Source of the DNA: Nyssa sinensis
Taxonomy: Eukaryota; Streptophyta; Magnoliopsida; Cornales; Nyssaceae
Assembly (NCBI GenBank): GCA_008638375.1
Contig: CM018052.1
Coordinates: 4,216,501-4,280,500 of the forward strand
DNA length: 64,000 nucleotides
Direction of reading: 5' to 3'
A program made the position numbers and the translations under genes. The notes under the pieces are model-generated. The model ran no database searches and had not been told where the DNA came from. It saw only the letters and a program-made list of their open reading frames with translations. Positions 1-8,834 of this stretch are shown piece after piece. Each line of letters opens with the position of its first letter. Positions within the stretch are counted from its first letter, which is position 1.

Positions 1-1
1 C

Positions 2-88
2 AATCAGAGCGTGCACTCGGTCCGAGGATGTCAGCCAACCTCACGAGAATGTCACGCTATTGCCCTCAAGGAGACAGCTCCAAAATAG
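2..88 (+). CDS. C-terminal end of Gag-Pro frame, closing on a UAG codon (partial)
   Basis: These 28 codons plus TAG continue from a protease-bearing frame that begins left of the window. They align with the end of the protease segment of copy 2 (58800-58887): both read NQSVHSVRGCQPTSREC followed by HAIALKE. Both copies end on TAG at the same codon (86-88 here), and the same frame reopens immediately into pol. See the leaky-stop entry at 86-97. Confidence 0.75.
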   Translation, partial: NQSVHSVRGCQPTSRECHAIALKETAPK

Positions 89-97
89 CAATTACAG
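86..97 (+). promoter_or_regulatory. Candidate leaky stop codon (UAG CAA UUA CAG) between protease and RT
   Basis: The in-frame amber codon is followed by CAA TTA CAG. UAG-CAR-YYA is the established type I readthrough signal of tobamoviruses, and all 12 bases match the classic example. Copy 2 carries the same 12 bases at 58885-58896 although the codons just before differ. The frame is open on both sides in copy 1. I infer that a minor fraction of ribosomes read through to make Gag-Pro-Pol. Confidence 0.7.
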
Positions 98-3000
98 TAC
101 ACTCGGGACTGTGCAGATCCGGTTTTCACTCACACTCCCGAGGTGGAAGATTGCCCATCCGGCGTTGAAGAGCCCCTGAGCCCAAGGGGACGTGATAGCC
201 GAGCCAAGCCTGTTGGCGAGCCCATCAAAGTACTGGTCAGTTCAGAAGCAGAGGGGCGTTATTTGTACATCGGCCCAGACCTCACGCCGGCCGAGCAGGA
301 AAAGATAGTCAGGTTTCTGAAGAACAACCTCTCTATCTTTGCTTGGGAAACCAGGGACATGGAGGGGATAGATCCTAATCTAATAACTCATAAACTGATG
401 GTAGATCCAGATCACCCCCCAGTCAGGCAGAAGAGAAGACCGACCGCTCCCGAACGGCATCGGGTTATAGACGAAGAAGTCCAGAGGCTGCTAGACGCCA
501 GGATGATACGGGAAGTTTTCTATCCCGAGTGGCTAGCCAACACTGTGCTCGTCAAGAAGAAGAACGGCAAGTGGAGAGTCTGTGTCGACTATACAGACCT
601 CAACAAAGCATGCCCCAAGGACAGCTTTCCACTGCCGAGAATAGATCAACTGGTTGACGCCACTGCAGGGCATGAGCTTATGAGTTTCATGGACGCCTAC
701 TCTGGATACAACCAGATCCAGATGTACCCTCCAGATCAGGAAAAGACTGCCTTCATAACCGAAAGAGGACTCTACTGCTACAGAGTGATGCCTTTCGGTT
801 TGAAGAATGCTGGAGCCACTTACCAACGGTTGGTGAACAAGATGTTCAGCCCACTACTTGGCAGCACCATGGAGGTATATATCGACGACATGCTGGTAAA
901 GAGCCTCCAGAAAGGCAGCCATCTCCAACACTTAGCCCAGACCTTCGATATCCTCAGACAACACAAGATGAAGCTCAACCCCTCGAAATGTACCTTCGGA
1001 GTTACGAAGGGAAAATTCTTGGGGTACATCGTCTCTCAAAGAGGTATCGAAGCAGATCCCACTCAGATCCAAGCCCTGATTGGACTGAAGTCACCAAAGA
1101 CCAGAAAGGAGATTCAGGCACTGAACGGCAGAGTTGCCGCATTGAGCAGATTTATATCCAAGTCCACCGATCGTTGCCTACCTTTCTTTAGAGCCCTAAA
1201 GGGCAGCAAGGCTTTGCAATGGACAGAAGAATGCGAGCATTCCTTCCAAGAACTAAAGGAGTACCTGGCCTCTCCAGAGCTCCTGTCAAAACCTATACAA
1301 GGGGAAAAGCTGCTCCTGTATCTAGCAGTCTCTGAGAACGCGGTAAGTTCCGCACTAATCAGACAGGACAAAGGAGTACAGAGGCCTATATTCTACGTCA
1401 GTAGGGCACTCCTTGACACGGAGAAAAGATACCCAGAAGTAGAGAAGCTGGCCTATGCCTTGGTCATATCAGCCCGGAAGCTTCGACCTTACTTCCAGGC
1501 CCATCCAATTGAGATTCCAACTGCCTATCCTTTAAAGTCAATACTGAGGAAACCCGAGGTATCGGGAAGATTGGTCAAGTGGTCTGTGGAGCTAGGGGAG
1601 TTTGACATAGCATATGTACCCCGAAACTCCATTAAAGGGCAGGCCTTAGCTGACTTTGTAGCCGAGTTCACCCCGGCACTGCAGAACGAAGCACAAATCG
1701 CCGAAACTACAGGAACCTGGCTGCTGTATATTGATGGTTCGTCAACCGATCAAGGATCAGGGGTAGGACTGGTACTACAGTCCCCTGATGGACTTACATC
1801 GGAAAAAGCAGTCAGCCTGGGATTTAGGGCTTCTAATAATGAAGCTGAATACGAGGCCCTAATCTTAGGGATGAAGCTTGCCCTGGAATGCGAGGCTCAG
1901 AACCTCGATGTCTTCTCTGACTCCCAACTGGTAGTAAGCCAAGTTTTGGGAGAGTTTGCCATTAAGGATGACAGGATGCTTCGATACTCCGAACTGGTAA
2001 ACCGTTTAAAGCATTCCTTCCAAACTTTCACTATTCAGAAGATTGAGAGAAGTCAGAACTGCAGAGCAGATGCTCTGGCTAACATGGCCTCCCGCCTCAA
2101 GTCTGAAGCAGATTCCACCATTAAAATCTCTTTTCAACCAGGATCCAGCATTGAGGAAGCATCAGTTGCTCAAATTGATGAACAGACCCAGAGCTGGATG
2201 ACCCCAATCCTCCAATATCTGAGATCCGGGCTCCTCCCAGAGGATAAAAACAAAGCCAGGAGAATCCGAATCAAAGCGGCCCGGTACCTGATCCTGAACG
2301 ACAAACTTTACAGAAGGTCATACTCTCAACCTCTGTTAAAGTGTTTGGCTCCAGACGAGTCACAATATGTTTTGGCTGAAATTCACGAGGGAATTTGCGG
2401 GAATCACAATGGGGGCAGAACTATAGCCCACCGAGCTCTATCACAGGGCTACTACTGGCCCGGCATGCTGAAGCAGGCTAAAGAATATGTTCGAAAGTGT
2501 GACAAATGTCAGAGATTCGCCTCGTACCAACACCAGCCTCAGCACGAGCTCATCCCGATTCCTAGTCCTTGGCCCTTTGCTCAATGGGGAATGGACATTG
2601 TGGGCCCGTTACCACAAGCACCTCCAAACAGGAAGTACCTTTTGGTGGCTATCGACTACTTCTCTAAATGGGCCGAAGCCGAGCCTTTAACGCATATTAC
2701 AGAAAAGGAAGTCGAAAGCTTCACCTGGAAGAACATTGTCTGCAGGTTTGGCATACCACGTGTAATTATCTCAGATAATGGGACACAATTTACTAGTAAA
2801 GGCTTCAAGGCATTCTGCGAAAATCTCAACATCAGGCAGCACTTTGCCTCTCCAGGCCATCCACAAGCAAATGGGCAGGCAGAGGTCACCAACCGAACAA
2901 TCCTTGATGGGTTAAAGAAAAGGTTGGAACAAGCCAAAGGGAAGTGGGCAGAAGAGCTCCCAGGAGTCCTTTGGGCCTACCGTACAACCAGAAGAACTCC

Positions 3001-3430
3001 CACCTCTGAAACACCCTTCTCATTAGCCTATGGGACAGAAGCAGTAATTCCGGTTGGAATTGGTATGCCAACTCTGAGGACTGAGGCCTTTGAGCAAGAA
3101 TCCAATGATCAGCAGCTGATGGAGAACTTGGATTTGCTCGAAGAAAGAAGGGATCAGGCCAGCATCAGGATGGAAGCCTACCAACAAAGAATGATCAATA
3201 AATCCAGGATAGGACTCAAGACAGTCAGCTTTCAAGTTGGAGACTTCATCTTAAGAAGAGTCCTTCAGAACACCAAGGATCCCACCATGGGAAAGTTGTC
3301 ACCAAATTGGGAAGGCCCCTACAAAGTAACGAAGGTCATTCGACCTACCACTTACTGGCTTGAAGACACGACTGGGAAACCTGTTCCTAGGCCATGGAAC
3401 GTAGAACACTTGCGGAAGTATTATCAATGA
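89..3430 (+). CDS. pol: Pol: reverse transcriptase, two RNase H domains, integrase
   Basis: This frame stays open for about 1113 codons and makes the enzymes that copy the element's RNA and insert the cDNA. Residue numbers below count from the GTG at 143, which is not a true start; translation probably enters by readthrough of the UAG at 86-88. RT has the YIDD motif at 246-249. A first, RT-linked RNase H follows at about 390-440. A second, archaeal-type RNase H at about 526-650 keeps D530, E569, D593 and D643. Integrase has an HHCC zinc-binding set (H748, H755, C786, C789) and the D818, D878, E914 triad with 35 residues between the last two. The C-terminus has the GPYKV region but no chromodomain. 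The double RNase H is a known mark of the Tat lineage. No stops or frameshifts are seen, so it may be functional. Confidence 0.93.
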   Translation, partial: QLQYTRDCADPVFTHTPEVEDCPSGVEEPLSPRGRDSRAKPVGEPIKVLVSSEAEGRYLYIGPDLTPAEQEKIVRFLKNNLSIFAWETRDMEGIDPNLITHKLMVDPDHPPVRQKRRPTAPERHRVIDEEVQRLLDARMIREVFYPEWLANTVLVKKKNGKWRVCVDYTDLNKACPKDSFPLPRIDQLVDATAGHELMSFMDAYSGYNQIQMYPPDQEKTAFITERGLYCYRVMPFGLKNAGATYQRLVNKMFSPLLGSTMEVYIDDMLVKSLQKGSHLQHLAQTFDILRQHKMKLNPSKCTFGVTKGKFLGYIVSQRGIEADPTQIQALIGLKSPKTRKEIQALNGRVAALSRFISKSTDRCLPFFRALKGSKALQWTEECEHSFQELKEYLASPELLSKPIQGEKLLLYLAVSENAVSSALIRQDKGVQRPIFYVSRALLDTEKRYPEVEKLAYALVISARKLRPYFQAHPIEIPTAYPLKSILRKPEVSGRLVKWSVELGEFDIAYVPRNSIKGQALADFVAEFTPALQNEAQIAETTGTWLLYIDGSSTDQGSGVGLVLQSPDGLTSEKAVSLGFRASNNEAEYEALILGMKLALECEAQNLDVFSDSQLVVSQVLGEFAIKDDRMLRYSELVNRLKHSFQTFTIQKIERSQNCRADALANMASRLKSEADSTIKISFQPGSSIEEASVAQIDEQTQSWMTPILQYLRSGLLPEDKNKARRIRIKAARYLILNDKLYRRSYSQPLLKCLAPDESQYVLAEIHEGICGNHNGGRTIAHRALSQGYYWPGMLKQAKEYVRKCDKCQRFASYQHQPQHELIPIPSPWPFAQWGMDIVGPLPQAPPNRKYLLVAIDYFSKWAEAEPLTHITEKEVESFTWKNIVCRFGIPRVIISDNGTQFTSKGFKAFCENLNIRQHFASPGHPQANGQAEVTNRTILDGLKKRLEQAKGKWAEELPGVLWAYRTTRRTPTSETPFSLAYGTEAVIPVGIGMPTLRTEAFEQESNDQQLMENLDLLEERRDQASIRMEAYQQRMINKSRIGLKTVSFQVGDFILRRVLQNTKDPTMGKLSPNWEGPYKVTKVIRPTTYWLEDTTGKPVPRPWNVEHLRKYYQ

Positions 3431-3457
3431 AGATTTTTTTCCTTTTACTTCCTTAAA

Positions 3458-4073
3458 ATGATCCATCTATTAATGCACAGGCCTCCAGAGCTTGGTCCAT
3501 CTATTAATGCACAAGTCTTATGACTTGGTCCATCTATTAATGCACAGGCCTCCAGAGCCTGGTCCATCTATTAATGCACAGGCCTCCAGAGCCTGGTCCA
3601 TCTATTAATGCACAGGCCTCCAGAGCCTGGTCCATCTATTAATGCACAAGTCTTATGACTTGGTCCATCTATTAATGCACAGGTCTCCAGAGCCTGGTCC
3701 ATCTATTAATGCACAAGTCTTATGACTTGGTCCATCTATTATGCACAGGCCTCCAGAGCCTGGTCCATCTATTAATGCACAAGTCTTATGACTTGGTCCA
3801 TCTATTAATGCACAGGCCTCCAGAGCCTGGTCCATCTATTAATGCACAAGTCTTATGACTTGGTCCATCTATTATGCACAGGCCTCCAGAGCCTGGTCCA
3901 TTTATTAATGCACAAGTCTTATGACTTGGTCCATCTATTAATGCACAGGCCTCCAGAGCCTGGTCCATCTATTAATGCACAAGTCTTATGGCCTAGTCCA
4001 TCTATTAATGCACAAGTCTTATGACTTGGTCCATCTATTATGCACAGGCCTTCAGAGCCTGGACCATCTTCAA
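3458..4073 (+). repeat. 33/34-bp tandem array of two alternating hairpin units
   Basis: About 18 units share the head GGTCCATCTATTAATGCACA. The tail is either AGGCCTCCAGAGCCT (stem AGGC/GCCT) or AAGTCTTATGACTT (stem AAGTC/GACTT), often alternating. The array lies directly after the integrase stop, in the 3' untranslated part of the element's RNA. Copy 2 keeps a few units at 62254-62341, one with a third stem (CGAG/CTCG). Frames on either strand here are by-products of the repeats. Confidence 0.9.
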
Positions 4074-4379
4074 CTAGCGGGTTCTGTAATCCAGTCTATC
4101 CAAAGGCAGAAGTTCCGAGCACCAGTCAACTAAAGTTTACTAGAACGGAATACCTTGGATCTGACACTTACATTATTTGACTTATCTGTCAAACAAACCA
4201 GCACCATGGTTTCAACCAAAGGTGAAGTACTTCGATTCTGGCATTTTTTTAAGTTTTTGATTTATTTTCAGAACAATCGGCAACGCATTAGAAGATGCTT
4301 AAGTTTCAAAAGAGCACATTCACAGAAAATATCAGATCTGAGAAGAAGAAATTCAACTTTATTAATAACTCAAAAAGAT
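4074..4379. other. Non-coding stretch between repeat array and antisense unit 2
   Basis: I see no supported gene or known motif in these 306 bases, which are part of the copy 1 interior. Confidence 0.5.
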
Positions 4380-5104
4380 TTACATCAGTACCAAGACACT
4401 ACTACAGAAGCTATTACAGAAGCTATTACAGAAGCTATTACATAAGCTATTACAGAAGCTACGCTTGGCAACATAATGGCTCTTCTTCTGGGATGATAAA
4501 GGGGCACAAGATCCAAAACCTTCAAAACCGCCTTCATCGGCTCCATTTGAAAGGAAGGAACCCTGAACCCCAGTCTGCATCACGTAGTGCCCAGGCCATT
4601 TCATTATCACTATCACTGGTCCCATGACCAACGGATGATGAGGGCTCTGAGCCTCAGGAGACTTTTCATTCTCCACCTTTGTAATCGGCATAACGCCCCA
4701 GCCAATTGAAGCAAGGGTTCCTGCCAAGTCACAAAGGGGAGGAGGCGGCCCCCATTCATCTCCCTCAGAGCAGTTGTCACTGCCGAGTTATAAGCGGGAG
4801 GAGGCAACCCACCTTCAATCTTCTTCTTCACACCGTCTGTTTCACCCCAGCCACTTGGAGCAAGGGTCTCTGACAGGGCGTGAGGAAGAGAAGGCAACTC
4901 ACCTTCGTCTTCATCACCAACGCTCCAGGCCTCGGTTGAATCAGGGAGGGGCCACCACCAGTCGGAGAAATCTCGACTAGATATCAGAGGAAACAAGAAG
5001 ACTTGTGCCTCCTTCAATCCTTCCTTGGAGACTGAAAATAGGGGAGGGTTAACTTTTGGCCACAGTTTAATTATTCCTAGCTCAGGCAAGGAATCATCCA
5101 TCAT
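4380..5104 (-). pseudogene. Antisense unit 2: possible second reverse-strand gene, frameshifted
   Basis: Reading leftward from tandem ATGs at 5104 and 5101, a frame runs to 4613 and starts MMDDSLPELGIIKLWPKV. Its middle holds imperfect internal repeats: a segment with TLAPSGWG recurs further on as TLASIGWG, but in the next frame. One lost base in the G-run near 4760 would explain the switch, after which the second frame stays open to 4380. The end is built of short repeats encoding serial CNSF units. A TATA-like box lies about 100 bases upstream (5204-5213). I do not recognise a domain. It may be a decayed extra gene of the kind some Tat elements carry, or chance coding potential. Confidence 0.4.
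4404..4462 (+). repeat. Short tandem repeat, 15-bp unit
   Basis: The unit ACAGAAGCTATT(+3) is repeated about four times. It forms the 3' end of the possible antisense unit 2. Confidence 0.8.
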
Positions 5105-5203
5105 CTCCGGACGAGTGGAAGAACTCCGGCAGCATATAAAAACCTCTCTTACAAACAATTCGGGGAGCAAAAGGGTTGAGCACAACCATATGCCCTCGTT
5201 TCC

Positions 5204-5308
5204 ATATATATAGACGCTGGAAGACCAAAGGCCACCCAGTTGAACCGTCACAACGATTAAGCGAAGTGCTAGCTTCGAAATCCCAAACGGCGGAGGTGCA
5301 ATAAATGG
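5204..5308 (-). promoter_or_regulatory. Promoter-like block for antisense unit 2
   Basis: On the reverse strand a TATATATA box lies at 5213-5204. About 85 bases upstream of it is a block reading GCAATAAATGG (forward sense, 5298-5308), followed by TTAAACC. The same block-to-TATA layout occurs before antisense unit 1 (8039-8049 and 7960-7954), so the two promoters look like diverged duplicates. Confidence 0.45.
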
Positions 5309-5345
5309 AGTATTAAACCACCTTCTCGGGAGAAACAAAAGGCAG

Positions 5346-5861
5346 GACCATACACGTAATACACAGGCTTTTAATCTTTCCCATATATGTGACGTGACGG
5401 TTTCTCCATGTCATTGACACTTACAGGACCACATGTACAGCAGAGGTCCATCAACTATGACGTTTCTTGATTTCTAACAGATCTGGAGACAGAAGATCTG
5501 ATCAACCAAACTACAACCGCAAAGATATCCACTTATTATTGTCCCCGAATTCAGAACAGTTAGCTTTGAAATACTTCAAAACAGCAGTCTCCAATTACTG
5601 GCCTAAGGCAAGTGAAGAAGTTCGGAACACAGCTCCCTGCAGAAGAAAATCTGATCTGGTGTACACTAAACTCCAGAGCAGGGTAACTTGCAACAATTAT
5701 TACCATCAACTACACGTTAAGGCACTACAGAGCTATATAACTCAAAGATATGCACGAATGCTACAGAACAATATAACCAAAGAGGCGAGTATTAACCAAA
5801 AGACTGTTCCATTAAACAAATGTATGTCTCAAGTACATTGAAAAATAACAAAATATGGATC
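5346..5861. other. Non-coding spacer between the two antisense units
   Basis: I find no supported gene. It would hold the 3' end of antisense unit 1 transcripts and sequence upstream of unit 2. Confidence 0.5.
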
Positions 5862-7778
5862 CTAAGCCTGATCAGCAGGAACAGGATCAACGACAGGAGA
5901 AGGTTCGGCAGGTACAGTATCGACCACCTCAGTTGGTACAACCACTTCCGTGGGATCGGCCGGGAGGACATCAGCCACTTCGTCCTGATTGACCTCTGGA
6001 GGTTCAGACCCAGGCGGCACAATGGAGGAAACGTCTAGGTCAGGAAACTTGGCAAGAAGCCGAGAGCGGAAGTTATTAAACCCAAACGTAATCAAACGAT
6101 GGGCCATTCCTTCCAGCTTCGACCTCATCTCTTCCTCATTGTCCACTAATGCCTGCTCCACGGCTGCATCGAGCTGCCTACTGTGCTGGTACCGCAAGCC
6201 GTTCATCTCCACCTGCAACCTCCTCGCCCGCTCAACGGCAAGGTTCCTCTCCGATTCCATCACTATCAAGGAGTTCTGACACTCCTTCAACTTCTCCGCA
6301 GAATCGTGAACCTCCGACCGAGCAGTACCCAACTGGAGCCCCAGTTCGTCCAGATTGGCCCTAAGTTGGTCGAGCTCCTCCACAGATGGAGAAACCTCCA
6401 CCAAAGCAGAAAGGGTATGCAAGGTCTGCATAACACAAGGAAAACGACTCAAACACCAGTAGAAACGCTTAAAGGTAAGGAAAATATGGTTCTAACGAGC
6501 TCACCTTAACCTGAAGAGCGGTCAAGTCAGCAAGCAGCTTCCCAGACGCCTGAGGCTTAATTTTAACTGAGCCTTTGGCCCAGAACTCACTCAGAATCTT
6601 CTTGGCTCCCTGACCAGCAACGTCAGGAGCCACCGATGATGATGCCTCCTTACCCGCTCGACGAGACGGGATTGGAGGAACCACCGTAATAGGGACGGGA
6701 GCCTCTTCCTCCCTCTCAGCAGGCCCGGGAGAGGACGAAATCAGCCTCCGCTTCTTCGGAACTGGAGGGACCACTGGAGAAGAAGCCTCCCCTACCGCAG
6801 GCGGTGATGGCCCGGACTCCCACTGAGCCATCACATTATCAGCTATCTCCTCGACACTACCCCTGGCAGCCATTAATCTATCAGGGTTGACAATGGAAGA
6901 ATGATCCCTAATGCTGGGCTTCAAAAGCTTCTTATACTGTTTCTGAATTACGGGAGAGAAATCTGGTCTCTTCCACGCACTCTTAACTGCAAAGCAAACA
7001 CAGAAATTGATCAGTTCAACAAATTGGCAAACAAAACAGAGTCAACGCAGCCACGGAAAAGTTAAACCTCACCCCTTGGCCCGGTGGTTCGAGGGAATGT
7101 GGAAGGTTGACCCTCGAAATTCTTGAATTCCCATCCTCCTTTAATAAAGAAGTACCATTTCTTCTAGGTCTTGTTGGAGGAGGGCACAGAAGTAAGGGGT
7201 CTGAACCCACTATCAAAAGACATGTAATAAAGGCCTTCCGCCTTTTGAAGTTTTAGATCCATATTGCTACGGATCAAGTCAAGGGACACCTTGACATTAT
7301 TCATATGCCCTAATACGATAAAGCTCAACAGATGTCTCCAACTGTTAAGGTTCAGGTCTGCAGGGCACAGATCAAACCAACAAAAGAATTGTTTTATTAT
7401 ATCAGGAAAGGGGAGTGTAAGACCCAGTTCAAACCAGGCCAGATAGGCACAGATTTCTCCATCTCTAACATCGCCCGGGCGATCTTGAGAATCTGGGACC
7501 CTGAAAGCGACATTTTTGGGAAGTTTGAACTTCGCCCATAACTCCTTCAGCATACTTTCAGTAATTACACTCTCACCCTCTTCTCTGCGATCAGACCGAC
7601 CAGAGGTTTCGCCAGCCCTGTTCGGGGGATCATCAAAAGCATCGACAATCCTGACCCCCGGACTAGAGGGAGGAACTACCATTCTATTTTCATCAACATT
7701 CACTAATTGCATTTGAGGATCAGTCTCAGAAGGACTCCCCAAACCAGAATGTGATTCTAAGCCAGACATGGCGAACAA
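5862..7778 (-). pseudogene. Antisense unit 1: three-exon gene with Transposase_28-type domain and coiled coil, one internal stop
   Basis: Three reverse-strand frames join into one gene. Exon 1 is 7778-7073, exon 2 is 6986-6505, exon 3 is 6425-5862. The introns (86 and 79 bp) have GT..AG ends (donors GTGAGG and GTGAGC, acceptors TTTGCAG and TATGCAG). Exons total 1752 bases, exactly 584 codons, so frame is kept. Exon 1 holds EICAYLAWFELGLTLPFPD and NLNSWRHLLSFIVL, which resemble Pfam Transposase_28 ('putative gypsy type transposon'), a domain I know from plant gypsy-associated proteins. Exon 2 is Pro/Ser-rich with a KKRR nuclear-signal-like cluster. Exon 3 is a long coiled coil with a Pro/Val/acid-rich tail. 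Codon 205 (7166-7164) is TAG, probably a decayed tryptophan codon. Antisense extra genes are known in Tat elements; their role is not. Confidence 0.72.
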
Positions 7779-7953
7779 GAGAAAGAGATGAAACAGATAA
7801 GAAGGGATGAAGAAGGGGACTAAAAGTCGAACCTGAGATCAAGAAAGGGTTATGAACACCGGAGATCCTCCAAAACTCCAAGATATGTCAAATGGCGATC
7901 TGGTATTGTAGAAGTAAATGCAGAAGAAAGGTATGAAAGACCTTTCCCTCTCT

Positions 7954-8049
7954 CTATATACGCATTCGAAATATGAGCCTTCCAAGACGAGCCGACACAA
8001 CGGTTGAAAGTAATAATGAGTTCTCGAGTATAGGCTGCGCAATAAATGG
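7954..8049 (-). promoter_or_regulatory. TATA box and upstream block for antisense unit 1
   Basis: The reverse strand reads TATATAGAGAG at 7960-7950, about 180 bases before the ATG at 7778. The upstream block GCAATAAATGG lies at 8039-8049 (forward sense). It is adjacent to, but outside, the 3' LTR, so the antisense gene appears to have its own internal promoter. Confidence 0.5.
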
Positions 8050-8138
8050 CGCGTTAAACCGGCTTCTTGAGAAATGGGAAGGCAAAACGTATGACTCTTC
8101 ACAAAGCCCTCAACCCTAGTTAAAACCCTAGCTTTTGA

Positions 8139-8160
8139 CAAGGGCTCGGGGGGGAGTAGC
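8139..8160 (+). other. Polypurine tract, copy 1
   Basis: A purine-rich run with seven consecutive G residues (CGGGGGGGAGTAGC at its end) lies directly before the LTR's TG. This is the expected primer site for plus-strand DNA synthesis. Confidence 0.8.
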
Positions 8161-8834
8161 TGATATACCATAAACAGACACACCAATCAGTTTGAGACAC
8201 GTGTGCCTACCAGATTAACAAATCTCGATCCTACAGAGCTCATATATGTCGGTCATACAGAACAGCTATAAGCTTTCGGGGTATTCTCATATATATCTAT
8301 CATACAGAGCAGCCATAAGCCTTCAGAGCATTCTTATTTATATATCATTCAGAACCGATGAACTCGGTCATACAGTACAGATGAAGCATTCAGGATATTC
8401 TCATGTACATCGTCCAGACCTCCTGTTCTGGACAGTATTTATTCGACACTGCATATATGGTTTCCTTAACAGCCGTTAAGCGGGGAATAAGGAAACAGCC
8501 TTCAACACGGAAACTACTATCTATGGTTATCTCCATCTACGATTCAATGCTCCACAAGGTAACTGCAAATCTCTGATGATCAAATCCCGATATTCGTGGC
8601 GGCAAAACCTAATCAGAATTAGGAGAACCACGGCTTATATATTAAACTCTAGAGGTACGCTTTGGATTCTTATGCTCATTCTTTGACTTTCAATACAGTC
8701 TTTCAATTCCCTTACTTACTTAAGCATCAGAGCGGTTACCGCCGGAGCCAATCCGGTGGTCCTCTGATCATCTTTCTGAGTGTTCTACAGGTCACGGAGC
8801 CCTCACGTGTTGCGAGTCAAAAAGTGCAGCATCA
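8161..8834 (+). mobile_element. 3' LTR of Tat-like copy 1
   Basis: It starts TGATATACCATAAA and ends GTGCAGCATCA, giving TG..CA ends, and matches the 5' LTR of copy 2 (55839-56446). It is 674 bp against 608 there. The left third has about three diverged repeats based on catacaga and gctataagc. A TATA box (TATATATTA) lies at 8636-8644, which puts RNA start near 8670. Confidence 0.92.

Larger units (their letters stand above)
1..8834 (+). mobile_element. Tat-like Ty3/gypsy retrotransposon, copy 1 (5' part outside window)
   Basis: The sequence holds, in order, the tail of a protease frame, an amber codon, an open RT-RNase H-RNase H-integrase frame, a tandem repeat array, reverse-strand genes, a polypurine tract and a 3' LTR. 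The order and the second (archaeal-type) RNase H domain fit the Tat lineage; there is no chromodomain. A second copy at 55839-62341 supplies the missing left part and confirms the LTR ends. The LTR is followed by cacac, the probable target duplication, whose partner lies outside. Pol is open, so this copy is younger or better kept than copy 2. Confidence 0.92.

Noticed and set aside
3653..4024. Short periodic frames in the hairpin array, and a CRISPR-like look
   Set aside because: No unique spacers between repeats; units are contiguous and vary only between two tail types.
5467..5841. 124-residue forward frame
   Set aside because: No motif, biased composition, and it lies in the spacer between antisense units; no copy is available to test it.
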